A DNA stretch of 36,753 nt from Maribacter sp. (GCA_022865355.1 JALHST010000189.1:1-36753), one strand, 5' to 3'. Shown: positions 1-7,832, counted from the first letter of the stretch. Program-made: numbers and translations. Notes: generated by a model from the letters alone, not told the origin.

Positions 1-245
1 TAATTAATTAATGGTTTTAAACAAGTGCATTTTCTTTACCTGAATCCTTAATCCCATTGTTCTTAAAGTATTATTCATATTTTATTATAGTATGACGCAC
101 GACGGTTTGGCTATGCCCAGTAAGGGGTTTGGTAGCACTTCCGTTTCAGTTAATTACTAATTTCATTACTTGTTTTTACTTTCGATTTACCACTACAATC
201 ATAATTGTGTATAGCCTTTGTTAGGTGCTGGCGGTTTAAGTTTTC
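1..245. other. Non-coding left edge containing structured element A
   Basis: No coding region can be supported here. The first 85 bases are AT-rich with no recognisable signal. The rest is occupied by structured element A, described separately, which lies just past the stop codon of the baeRF gene. Confidence 0.6.
88..235 (-). repeat. Structured non-coding element A (gene-end element, minus orientation)
   Basis: Read on the minus strand, the stretch begins CACCTAACAAAGGCTATA and ends with GGGCATAGCC followed by a GTCGTGCG-like tail. The arms GGCTAT (211-216) and ATAGCC (109-114) are complementary and enclose about 95 bases. It sits immediately downstream of the baeRF gene. From memory, similar sequences occur between genes in many Flavobacteriia, but I cannot search for this. 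It may be a cassette-type or folded RNA element. The function is unknown. Confidence 0.4.
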
Positions 246-1403
246 TTAATATCTAAAAAGTGCATTTATTCTAGATGAACTATCACGCATATCTTCCTTT
301 TCTAATAAATATACTGTTCCGCCTTTTATTAAAACCTTCATTGCAACAAGATTTAATAAAGAAATATTTGGGATTTGATGTGTTTCTTGTATGTTTATTT
401 CTTGGGTTGAAGGATTATAGGTGCCAAAAATATCTGCTCTGTTTTCTAAAAAAAGTGTGTCTACTTTTCCTTCAAGAGCAGCAGGTAAAATTTTATTAAG
501 GTCTGACGAAGCTTTTCCCATTCCAATAAATTGTGAAAATTGATCAAGTTTTTCTTGTCGGGTTTTTCTAAAGTAAGGTTGCAATAATTCCCAAGCTTCT
601 TCATGCAATAAGAAAACATCCTTGTCGGCCGGATTACCAGAAATATACTGCAGAAAAAGATTTTGATACGAATTTACTTCCTGATAAATCGGGAAATGAT
701 AATCTAAACAACAAACTACTAATGGAGGTTTTTGGTCATCATGCAAAATGGTCATTAATCCCTTGTCTATTTCTCTGAAATACCTCACTAATTCGTTTTT
801 CAATTCGGATTCGCTATCTCCATGGCCGTGAAACATGCCTTGTCCTTTGTTTCCTTGCTGTGATCTAAATTGTAAACTTTTTTGTTCATAATCGTAACCA
901 ACACTATCTTCTAATTGGGAAGGTATTAAATCATTAACTACAATTTCTGTTATGCTATGGCTTGTACCCTCATAAAATTTAACGTCATCCATTTTAAGAG
1001 TAAGCAAGTAAAATAACCCATCACCATTAAATAAAGGCATTAATGGTTTTAAATAAAATTCATTGGATAGGTAGATAAACTCTTCAAAATAAACCGGGAC
1101 AGTATATTTTTCATATAAATTATTCGACAGAAAAATTACTAATCCATCCGATTGATGTCTCCAAAATTCGCTGTCATTTACCAAGTCGTTGACAGGTTTT
1201 ACAAACTTTTCAATATCTTGTACACTCATACCTTGCTGACCAAGTTTCAACTTAATATCTTTCAGTTGATTTTTAAGATTTAAAGCATCTTTTCCGCTAA
1301 TGGTTTCTTTTCCGGCACGATGTGTGGGTATAAAAATGGAAACACATAATTCACTATGTATTTCAGATAATTCTAATACTTTTTTCTTTGTTATCATTGT
1401 CAT
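246..1403 (-). CDS. baeRF-family protein (bacterial homologue of archaeo-eukaryotic release factor 1)
   Basis: This 385-residue cytoplasmic protein has no signal peptide or membrane segment. It looks like the bacterial archaeo-eukaryotic release factor (baeRF) family, related to the eRF1/pelota core and predicted to act on stalled or stressed ribosomes. The long beta-rich N-terminal half (SVSIFIPTHRAG-like start, FWRHQSDGLVIFLS near residue 80) and a central Gly/His-rich linker (QGMFHGHGDSESE, about 188-200) support this. The family usually runs 360-400 residues, so it is full length. It is the last gene of a minus-strand run that includes an HPF-like ribosome factor, which fits a ribosome-stress role. 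The exact subfamily is not determined. Confidence 0.7.
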   Translation of the reverse strand: MTMITKKKVLELSEIHSELCVSIFIPTHRAGKETISGKDALNLKNQLKDIKLKLGQQGMSVQDIEKFVKPVNDLVNDSEFWRHQSDGLVIFLSNNLYEKYTVPVYFEEFIYLSNEFYLKPLMPLFNGDGLFYLLTLKMDDVKFYEGTSHSITEIVVNDLIPSQLEDSVGYDYEQKSLQFRSQQGNKGQGMFHGHGDSESELKNELVRYFREIDKGLMTILHDDQKPPLVVCCLDYHFPIYQEVNSYQNLFLQYISGNPADKDVFLLHEEAWELLQPYFRKTRQEKLDQFSQFIGMGKASSDLNKILPAALEGKVDTLFLENRADIFGTYNPSTQEINIQETHQIPNISLLNLVAMKVLIKGGTVYLLEKEDMRDSSSRINALFRY

Positions 1404-1419
1404 ATTCTTTTTGATATAA

Positions 1420-2259
1420 TTACTGTTTATAATTTTTAATTTCTACAATATTTGCAGGTAAATAAAATCCTTTCTTAGTGAGTTCAACAACAACATCATT
1501 CATTACTTGTGAACGAATGGTATGGTGAAATGTTCTTGATGTTGATTGAAATGTACCGATCCAAAAAAGCACTTGTACGTTGATGGTATTTGTTGCTAAT
1601 TCATTAATTACAACCGCTGTTTTTTTGTCTTCTTTCAACACACCTTCTATTATTTGTGGTTTCTAAAATTGTTTTAATACCAAGCGAAATATAGTCTCCG
1701 TAATCTAATCCAACAATAAACCCATATCTCAAAAAGCCATCAATGGTGTAATTAAATAAAGGGTTTTAAGAATAATGAAATTGGGTAAAAATACATCTTT
1801 GCCATCAGTTGTCTTTATTATGGTTTCTCTGATATTTAAATCTCTAACATAGCCATAAATATTGCCAGCTTCAATTAAATCATTTACCTAAAAAGGACAT
1901 TTGAATGCAAGGATGATTCCTGCTAAAAAATTTTCTCCAATCTCTTTAAAAGCAAAACCTATAACAAATGTTATTACACCAGCACTTGCTAAAATACCAG
2001 ACGTGATATCATTTAATCCCAAAATTTAAATAGAAATTAAAATGATAATTAACTTTAAGGTATAACTTATAAGTCGAGAAATAAAAGCAACAGCAATTGG
2101 ATCATCAGATTTTTAAAGAAGTCTTTCGTTTAATTTGGTTTTTAAAAAATTGACCGATATAAAACCAATAACAAAAAACAATAATGTTAACCCTAAATTG
2201 ATATAATTTTGGATGAAATAGTTAATACTGTTTTGGTAAATTTCTTGAAATTTATCCAT
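1420..2259 (-). pseudogene. Decayed MscS-type mechanosensitive channel
   Basis: From the ATG at 2259 the frame reads MDKFQEIYQNSINYFIQ and then a classic small MscS channel: a hydrophobic helix, then GLNDITSGILASAGV, then FKEIGENFLAGIILAF. It is broken by in-frame TAA near 2116, TAA near 2030 and TAG near 1890 (just after KCPF, where RPF-x-VND is usual). Further on, frame changes are needed at ILK/NPLFNYT and before IIEGVLKEDKK to recover the C-terminal beta domain, which ends at 1420. The gene would have been about 280 residues. Three stops and at least two indels cannot be a single sequencing error, so I call it a pseudogene. It lies 16 bases upstream of baeRF. Confidence 0.8.
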
Positions 2260-2283
2260 GATTGAAATGACGTAAATTAGAAG

Positions 2284-2583
2284 TTAATATGTGTTCATTT
2301 CGCTTTTTCGTTTTTCCAATTGTATTTCTAAATCTCGAACAGTTTCAGCCACAGATGCCGCAAAACTTTCTTCATTAGAAGAAGCGAATATTCTTGGACC
2401 CGGACAACTAAGTCTGATTTCGCATATTTTCCCCTTGCCGTAACTATCTTTTTCTTCTTTAAAAAAAACATCTGTTCTAATGAGCCAGTCATATTTTTTA
2501 GATAGCTGCTCAATCTTTTCTAAAACGAGTTGTTTAGCCGTATCATCTGTTTCGGTTTGTACAAATTGAATTATTGATTCCAT
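2284..2583 (-). CDS. HPF/RaiA-like ribosome-associated protein
   Basis: This protein of 99 residues begins MESIIQFVQTETDDTAKQLV and ends in a charged helix. It matches the short hibernation-promoting factor/RaiA (sigma-54 modulation) fold: a beta1-alpha1 start, a central IRTDVFFKEEKDSYGKGKIC strand pair and a C-terminal helix rich in Lys/Glu. Such proteins bind the 30S subunit and stabilise idle ribosomes. The frame stays open 30 codons upstream to 2673, but that extension looks non-native, so the internal ATG at 2583 is preferred. It has the usual family length of about 95-115. Its neighbours are an MscS remnant and a proline-rich peptide. Confidence 0.75.
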   Translation of the reverse strand: MESIIQFVQTETDDTAKQLVLEKIEQLSKKYDWLIRTDVFFKEEKDSYGKGKICEIRLSCPGPRIFASSNEESFAASVAETVRDLEIQLEKRKSEMNTY

Positions 2584-2706
2584 GAGTTTTCTTGTTTTGT
2601 ATAAATTGTTTTTATAAATAAATCTAAACTGTTTAAAAAGTGGGACGGTTACCCTCAATTTAAGTTTAATCAAAAAGATTTAAGAAATTTTTTTTGGCTT
2701 TTCTCA

Positions 2707-2850
2707 TTAGGGTATAGTTAATGGTTCTTTAGGTCTTGTGATTGGCTTTTATTTCGGTAGTTCGGCAGGTATGTTTTTTTGAGGCAAGGTTGGTTTCTCT
2801 CTTGATGGTTTTGTAATAGGCTCTTTTGGGTTGGTGATTGGTGCTTTCAT
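2707..2850 (-). pseudogene. Small proline-rich peptide gene with an in-frame stop
   Basis: The ATG at 2850 overlaps the TAA of the zinc-ribbon gene (TAATG), which implies translational coupling. The product is very rich in Pro/Lys: MKAPITNPKEPITKPSRE, further Pro/Lys residues, ending PAELPK at codon 33. A TAA (2749-2751) interrupts it. The same frame continues with KPITRPKEPLTIP and stops at 2707-2709, so the original product was probably 47 residues with a repeated KPIT(K/R)P unit. Short Pro-rich peptides of this sort occur in Flavobacteriia, but their function is unknown to me. It is either a truncated 33-residue peptide or a pseudogene. Confidence 0.55.
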
Positions 2851-3044
2851 TATTTTTTTTGATTGGGATAAGGGTCTTCCTTAGCGTCTCCAACACCACT
2901 TAATACTTTCCAATCTCCATTATTGCATTTTGGACAAGGGGGCAATGAACATACTGAAGGAGTTGTAATTCGTTTACCACATTTGTTGCATTCAAAAGTT
3001 CCTGCAGAAACATCACTGCCAGCTGCTACGTGTTCTTTTTTCAT
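2850..3044 (-). CDS. Zinc-ribbon protein (DUF1451-like)
   Basis: This is a 64-residue protein with a rubredoxin-like zinc ribbon: Cys19-x2-Cys22 in FECNKCGKRIT and Cys37-x2-Cys40 in LPPCPKC, plus an extra Cys32. The GTFECNKCGK ... LPPCPKCNNGDW pattern is that of the zinc-ribbon domain also called DUF1451, whose role is not established. Codon use is normal and there is no signal peptide. Its stop overlaps the start of the proline-rich peptide by one base, so the two are cotranscribed. Confidence 0.75.
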   Translation of the reverse strand: MKKEHVAAGSDVSAGTFECNKCGKRITTPSVCSLPPCPKCNNGDWKVLSGVGDAKEDPYPNQKK

Positions 3045-3089
3045 TTTTATACGTTTTATATTTTACAATCTAATCTTAATCTTTCAAGC

Positions 3090-3240
3090 TTATCGTTTAC
3101 ACTGCACCTAACGGTGGCAATATGAAAAGTCGGGCATTTTGAAACACAGATCTTTCAATTTACCACACTGTTTATTTGATGTTAATTTGCTCATATTTAT
3201 TAATTTCCGCGCTGTTTTTATATTGCGTGATGTAGCCGGT
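3090..3240 (+). repeat. Structured non-coding element B
   Basis: The + strand reads GCACCTAAC, then the arm GCAATATGAAAA (3117-3128), a GTCGGGCATTTTG core, and the complementary arm TTTTTATATTGC (3215-3226; one mismatch over 12). It resembles element A in layout and shares the CACCTAAC start, but points the opposite way. It splits the minus-strand run between the LapA-like and zinc-ribbon genes. No credible gene lies across it. Confidence 0.4.
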
Positions 3241-3242
3241 TA

Positions 3243-3533
3243 TTATTCATTTTCTACTTCCTTTTCAGAATATACGTTATCAGTTTCTTGTAATTTAGAA
3301 ATGATTTTTACATCTTTTTTTAATGTGGATTTAAGAGCAATAATTGTTGGTGTTAGAACAAAAATTGTGATTACCACACCTAAGGAAAATAAAGCAAAAA
3401 TCAATAAAGTTAATGATGTTTGAATATTCCAAAATAAAAGATGAATATTTACTTCACCAGTGTTTTGAAGCGTGAATGTTACAATAAAAATGAGTATGAT
3501 AATTGTTAATATTAAATACGTTTTTTGTTTCAT
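3243..3533 (-). CDS. LapA-domain (DUF1049) small membrane protein
   Basis: This 96-residue protein has two hydrophobic helices (about 5-25 and 38-63) with the FTLQNTGEVNIHLLFW hairpin typical of the LapA/DUF1049 domain between them. A charged cytoplasmic tail is predicted as a helix. Proteobacterial LapA members are linked to LPS assembly; in Bacteroidota the role is unproven. The stop is followed by element B. The upstream exported-protein gene ends only 4 bases before this start, so they form one transcript. Confidence 0.75.
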   Translation of the reverse strand: MKQKTYLILTIIILIFIVTFTLQNTGEVNIHLLFWNIQTSLTLLIFALFSLGVVITIFVLTPTIIALKSTLKKDVKIISKLQETDNVYSEKEVENE

Positions 3534-3537
3534 TTTT

Positions 3538-4214
3538 TTATAATTTTCTGAATCGAATTCTTATTCTTTCCCATTTTTCTTTTCTTTTTATCAATTTTCT
3601 TTCTGTTATTTCCAATTGTGTTTTATTAGATTTTAATTCTTCTTCTTTCTGTTCAATATCGTTCTTTAACTTTTCAATTTTATAAGAATTTTTATCAATT
3701 TTCTTTTTTAAATCATTTCTTTCTTCTGTTAGGTTATTGACACGTTTTTCAGTGTCATTTATTTTGCCCTCATAATATTTTGGTAAATAATATTCTATAA
3801 AACTTTCTAATATTTCACGAAGAGCCTCATATTCATTAGGGTGATTTTCTTTAGCTACATAGATATCATAACCGTGACGTACAAATACTATCATTTCAGA
3901 GCCATTTTCATCTTCTACAATATGGGTGTAAAAATCCATTGCTTTTGAAGAAATTTGGTTTACAGTAATTGCTTCTGCTGAAAGAAGGTCTTTGTTACTT
4001 AAAAAACCTATACCCTTTAATTTGAAGTCATAATTATCTTTAAGATAATCTCTCCAAGCGTTCTTAAGTGTTTTTGGTTCTAGGTCGAGGTTTATTTGAA
4101 TGCAAGGACGTTGAGCCTTGTCATAATCAATTGTTGTGTCAAATGGTTGAATTGATGATTGGGCATTAACCTGCACTGCTAACAGAGATATTACCAAAAA
4201 AAAATTGTTTTCAT
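3538..4214 (-). pseudogene. Exported coiled-coil protein, start frame lost in a T9 tract
   Basis: The body encodes about 200 residues: a globular part (IQINLDLEPKTLKNAWRDYL to about residue 130), then a long coiled coil rich in Lys/Glu (NLTEERNDLKKKIDKN onward). The natural start is the ATG at 4214, which gives MKTIFF and then runs into TAA because the following poly-T tract has nine Ts. With ten Ts it would read MKTIFFLVISLLAVQVNAQS, a textbook signal peptide, for 225 residues in all. I recognise no family. It could be a sequencing or assembly slip, a phase-variable gene, or a dead gene. It heads the minus-strand run and lies 4 bases before the LapA-like gene. Confidence 0.6.
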
Positions 4215-4786
4215 TGTTTATGTTTTTTAATTATTTTCATTTTGAAGGTGTATGATTTTGAGAAAAGCCCTTTCACATTTTCCTCGCTACCTTCCAAAAT
4301 CCCCACAAACTGATTTCCAAGGTTAAAAAGGCAACCTGTAATATCGATTTTCGAATTGGCATCCCCTGATACTTTTTGAACGGCCTAAAGGTTCTTTGCA
4401 TCAAGAGTTGTTGACACAATTTAATTGTAGACCAACTCGAACATGACATTATATGGGTTCGGTAATCAAAGCTGATGGAATAGACATCATTTCGCAATGA
4501 TATATATCAGTACATAGCATATATTTTCATCCCAGAATTGTTTGTCAATCTACCCCTTGTTCATTTTGAAAGACTGTCCCAAACATGGTCTCTTTTAATA
4601 GTTTCGTAAATTGACCTTTTATGGGACACCATAAGGACATTTTAACAATGGTTTTGACAATGAATAACCTCAAACGAAAGTTTTCATTTTTCTCAAAAGT
4701 TAAACTTGTGTTAAATGGCGCGCCTCGCAGTGCGCCTAAAAAAGCACCCTTTGGCAGGTCCTAGGAACGGGGCGTTAGCAGGAAAA
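4215..4786. other. Non-coding stretch, probably degraded inserted DNA
   Basis: No convincing gene is present. There is a 7-base inverted repeat TGTCCCA/TGGGACA (4575-4581 and 4622-4628), and a GC-rich potential hairpin around GGCGCGCC (4717-4724) with GCGCC at 4732-4736. An open frame of 74 codons on the minus strand (4273-4497) has no recognisable features. The stretch joins the decayed gene run to the tRNA-like remnant. Confidence 0.5.
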
Positions 4787-4808
4787 GTTCGAGTCCCGTC
4801 CGGACCGC
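4787..4808 (+). tRNA. 3' end of a tRNA-Asp only (attachment-site remnant)
   Basis: These 22 bases begin GTTCGAGTCCCGTCC and continue GGACCGC. They match the T-loop to the acceptor end of Bacteroidota tRNA-Asp as I remember it (5' end GGTCCGG). No matching 5' acceptor strand (GGTCCGG), D-arm or anticodon arm lies upstream, so this is not a functional tRNA. Tyrosine recombinases typically integrate at exactly this part of tRNA genes and leave such a copy at the far end. It is followed at once by a terminator, as a real tRNA would be. Confidence 0.6.
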
Positions 4809-4990
4809 AGAGTAAAAGCCCTTCACAGAAAATGTGAAGGGCTTTTTTAGGTTTGGGCTTAAAGCTTGCTTTAATGTCCAAAGGACTAAAAAAGCCTGGG
4901 CCAACGAAGTTGACAAAGGGCTCGCGACCTGTAGGGACAGCCCCTTGGGCCGCTTTCGAGTTGCAGACGATAAAACAATCCCGTCCGGAC
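4794..4990. repeat. 12-base direct repeat TCCCGTCCGGAC (two copies)
   Basis: TCCCGTCCGGAC occurs at 4794-4805 inside the tRNA-like end and again at 4979-4990. The second copy lies in a perfect 12-base palindrome, CCGTCCGGACGG (4981-4992). The copies are 185 bases apart. It could be a duplicated recombination core or chance. Confidence 0.4.
4814..4848. terminator. Strong intrinsic terminator, usable from both sides
   Basis: A perfect 14-bp stem (AAAAGCCCTTCACA at 4814-4827 with its complement at 4833-4846) closes a GAAAA loop and ends in six Ts. The A-tract on the left would also serve transcription from the right. It is placed just as terminators behind tRNA genes are, directly after the tRNA-Asp-like end. 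Confidence 0.85.
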
Positions 4991-5091
4991 GGCTAGAAAT
5001 TAACAAAATTTCAGTAAATACCCACAAACAGTATATTTGTGCGCATTTTTCATTCTACGGGATAGTCCTTTTTTTGATTTAATACACATAC

Positions 5092-5853
5092 TTAGTCCGC
5101 AATAATAACTTTTACATGGTTCCTTTCCAACATGGCGATACTTTCTTCTTCAATATTTGCGTCAGTTACTATTTTGTCAATTTTATGAAAGTCCGCAATG
5201 AAAGCAAGTCCACTTTTTTTAAATTTAGAAGAATCGGCAACCACAATTACTTCTTCGGCAATATCTATCATAATTTGGTTTAAATAGGCTTCTTCCATAT
5301 GGTGGGTAAAAACCCCAACGTCAGGCTTTATTCCATCGATGCCAAGAAAAACTTTTTTACAATAAAGCTGTTTTAAATTGCGTTCCGCCATGGGCCCTAC
5401 TAAAGACATTGAAAACTCCCTAAGAAAACCCCCAGGCATATAAACTTGTAAATTTTTATATTTGGAAAGATTATTTACAATATCAAGGGCGTTGCTTATA
5501 ACCGTTAATTTTTCGAAGCCTTGGAGATTGTTGGAAATCTCGAAAGTCGTTGTCCCCGAATCAAGGATAATTGAATCGTTATCCTCTATGAGCGTAATTG
5601 CTTTTTTACCTATTAAACGTTTAAGCTCATAATTGATATTCTTTTTTTCGCTTACGGCCAACGCAATGTTGCTGGTTTTAAAAGCGCCTCCATGGGCTCT
5701 AACAAGAAGTTTGCTTTTTTCTAATTTATCCAGGTCGTTTCTGATGGTAACTTCACTGACCTCCATTTCCTTGCTCAGGTCATTTACGTTTACCTGACCT
5801 AAATCATCAAGAATCTGAAGTATTTTTGATCTACGAGCCACTGCTTTCTTCAT
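5092..5853 (-). CDS. DeoR-family regulator, AgaR-like
   Basis: This is a 253-residue repressor. The N-terminal winged HTH (about 8-55; VSEVTIRNDLDKLEKSKLLV and the RAHGGA wing) binds DNA. The C-terminal DeoRC sensor (about 75-250) carries the phosphosugar-binding DSGTTT loop at 98-103 and the NALDIVNNL, MPGG and VGPMAE segments. AgaR-type members respond to amino-sugar phosphates and control GalNAc/galactosamine genes. It lies next to a GH109 gene and is clearly paralogous to the regulator at 31989, sharing VSEVTIRNDLD, DSGTTT and EEA-LNQIMIDI. Start: the ATG at 5853 directly precedes the HTH. Full length for the family. Confidence 0.85.
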   Translation of the reverse strand: MKKAVARRSKILQILDDLGQVNVNDLSKEMEVSEVTIRNDLDKLEKSKLLVRAHGGAFKTSNIALAVSEKKNINYELKRLIGKKAITLIEDNDSIILDSGTTTFEISNNLQGFEKLTVISNALDIVNNLSKYKNLQVYMPGGFLREFSMSLVGPMAERNLKQLYCKKVFLGIDGIKPDVGVFTHHMEEAYLNQIMIDIAEEVIVVADSSKFKKSGLAFIADFHKIDKIVTDANIEEESIAMLERNHVKVIIAD

Positions 5854-6054
5854 GCTTTTATAGAAATAAGTAAATTTTGATTAAGATGTCTCTTTCCCTT
5901 TTTACGTTGTAGAAAAATTTGCATTAATACGTTACATTTCAAAAATGACCGCATAAAATTGCGCCGATTTTCTCAGGATGTAGCCTATTAATTAGGTCGG
6001 ATTACAGCAATTTAAACAATAAAAAGCCCATACATTTCCTGTTTCGTTTGCGAG

Positions 6055-7419
6055 CTATATTTTATATTCCGATTTCATCCAGTCATAGGGCTTTCGCCTG
6101 ATCCATTGCCCCCTGGTGAAATCGGGAAACTCCTGGGGTTCCCCATTGTTCTCGATGGAGGCTTCCGATAAGGGCGTTATAGCACTCCAAGCTGCAGCAT
6201 CGTAGGCATCTATGGGCGGAGCGATATTCCGAATCGCCGATTCCACAAAGGCTTTCATGACAAAATAATCCATTCCTCCCTGCCCGGCACCTGTGGCGTC
6301 CTCGCCGTATTTTTGCCAGAGGGGATGATCATATTTTTTAATCCATGCTGCAGCATCGTCCCACTCGTCATCTTTTTCCGATTTCCCTTCGATATAGATC
6401 CGGTTGCCATCTACCTCCCAAAGGCCATTGGCCCCCTGCACGCGAAACCCTAACGAATAGGGCCTTGGGGAATTGGTGTCGTGGGTTACGATAATGGTTT
6501 CATGACTTGCGGTTTCTATTGTCGAGGTGATGATGTCGCCCTGCCTGAATTTAACTTTTGCATTAGGGTGGCTCTCGCCCCCAACGTTCACGATATACCT
6601 GTGAAGCCCTAATGCCTTCGTAGCATGCGAGGTCATACTCATGAACCTGTTGCCCCGATTGATATCGCACATCACTGCAATTGGACCCATTCCATGTGTA
6701 GGATACGTATCCCCGTTCCTGTAAACAGAGTGCTCGGTACGCCACTTGGCCTCAGAGATTCCTTTTTCCCCAAATTCGGCCCCCTTGCCGTACGCGGTCT
6801 TCCCATCGTTGAGTTTCACCCCACGGAGGTCATGCTGATAGCCGCATCTGAAGTGCAGTAGCTCTCCAAAGACATCTTGTTTTACCATATTGAGTACGGC
6901 CATGATGTCTCTTCTAAAACATACATTCTCAAGGAACATTAAGTGGGTTCCCGTTTGTTCGTGTGTATTTACCAGGTCCCAGCACTCCTCGATCGTCTGG
7001 GAGGCCGACACCTCCACAGCGGTGTACTTCCCGGCCTTCATCCCGTCTACGGCCATTTTGGTATGCCATAGCCATGGGGTGGCGATGATTACTGCGTCTA
7101 CTTCCTTGTCCTCCAACAAGTTGAGATAGTCCTTCTCATTCTTTCCATAGGTATTCGGTTTTCTCCTTCCCTTATCGGCGAGCAGCTTAAGGACTATATC
7201 GATCCGGACAGGGTCAACGTCGCAAATCGCAGTCACTTCCACATCGTTTCTCGCTATGGCATTTTCCAAATGCGAGGTCCCACGGAGTCCTACTCCGATA
7301 AACCCCAGTTTTAGCTTTTCCCCTGCAAAGGTTTTCAGACCAAATGAAAGGTTAGGGGCCAAGGCGGCGCCTGTACCGGCAATGGCCGTTTTTTTGATAA
7401 AATCTCTTCGTGAGCTCAT
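6055..7419 (-). CDS. Gfo/Idh/MocA oxidoreductase, GH109-type alpha-N-acetylgalactosaminidase
   Basis: This 454-residue protein starts with a twin-arginine signal (SSRRDFIKKTA, 4-14). A Rossmann fold follows: LGFIGVGLRG (39-47), the CDVD loop near 66, IIATPWLWH near 111, and VEVSAS. The Gfo/Idh/MocA C-terminal domain carries GYQHDLR (193-199) and YPTHGMGP (239-246). The latter combination is typical of GH109 enzymes, which use tightly bound NAD to oxidise C3 of a terminal GalNAc, eliminate the aglycone and add water. Length matches the roughly 440-residue family reference. Export by Tat fits a protein that needs its cofactor folded in. The gene is divergent from a second GH109-like gene across a 413-base spacer, and an AgaR-like regulator lies behind it. 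The substrate is inferred from family. Confidence 0.8.
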   Translation of the reverse strand: MSSRRDFIKKTAIAGTGAALAPNLSFGLKTFAGEKLKLGFIGVGLRGTSHLENAIARNDVEVTAICDVDPVRIDIVLKLLADKGRRKPNTYGKNEKDYLNLLEDKEVDAVIIATPWLWHTKMAVDGMKAGKYTAVEVSASQTIEECWDLVNTHEQTGTHLMFLENVCFRRDIMAVLNMVKQDVFGELLHFRCGYQHDLRGVKLNDGKTAYGKGAEFGEKGISEAKWRTEHSVYRNGDTYPTHGMGPIAVMCDINRGNRFMSMTSHATKALGLHRYIVNVGGESHPNAKVKFRQGDIITSTIETASHETIIVTHDTNSPRPYSLGFRVQGANGLWEVDGNRIYIEGKSEKDDEWDDAAAWIKKYDHPLWQKYGEDATGAGQGGMDYFVMKAFVESAIRNIAPPIDAYDAAAWSAITPLSEASIENNGEPQEFPDFTRGQWIRRKPYDWMKSEYKI

Positions 7420-7832
7420 ATATACAGAAATTTAGGTTTAGAGAGATAAGGTATATCGGTTTTCCAGTCCATCAAATTGGTATAACCCAAAAAATCTCCA
7501 GACGCATCTTCCGGTATGAGGAAGGTACAGGATTTCGATATATCGGAGCCTATTTTGACAGTATTGTTAAAATAACAGAAAGGCAAAATCATAGCATTAT
7601 GTGAAAATTCTCGCATATTAATAAAATTCGTTAGAATACGAAAATTTTTCCTTTTGAATTGAGTATTTTATGAAGACAATTTCTTTAATAAAGAAAATTT
7701 ATTAAATTCACGTAAACTTACGAAAATATTATTTTTTCTTTTTAAAATTTTTAATGCTGTATCTAATTCGCCTACCAAAGTGTTTATTACCATCTTACGA
7801 AATACCTGATTAATATTAAAAACAGTCACCTA
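7420..7832. promoter_or_regulatory. Divergent promoter region between the two GH109-like genes
   Basis: This 413-base, strongly AT-rich spacer drives genes on both sides. It contains three copies of a TACGAAA core: ATACGAAAAT (7636-7645), TTACGAAAAT (7718-7727) and TTACGAAAT (7795-7803, about 30 bases before the + start). They could be operator sites for one of the AgaR-type regulators. I find no clean TAnnTTTG promoter in either direction. No gene is present. Confidence 0.4.

Noticed and set aside
1420-2259. Stop-codon recoding to rescue the MscS gene
   Set aside because: Both TAA and TAG occur, frameshifts are also present, and neighbouring genes use these codons as ordinary stops.
2713-2880. 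Plus-strand glycine-rich reading (GSLGLVIGFYFG ... GSFGLVIGAFI) as a membrane peptide
   Set aside because: It is the mirror of the coupled Pro/Lys-rich peptide on the minus strand and contains its own stop.
4273-4497. Open frame of 74 codons on the minus strand
   Set aside because: There is no domain, no ribosome site and no conserved pattern, and it lies in degraded spacer DNA.
4575-4628. TGTCCCA/TGGGACA inverted repeat as insertion-sequence ends
   Set aside because: The ends are only 54 bases apart, with no transposase and no target duplication.
4761-5082. Open frames on both strands across the tRNA-like end and terminator
   Set aside because: They run through the hairpin terminator and tRNA remnant and have no protein-like features.
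6055-7419. Simple soluble sugar dehydrogenase instead of GH109
   Set aside because: The Tat signal together with GYQHDLR and YPTHGMGP fits GH109 better, though activity is not proven.
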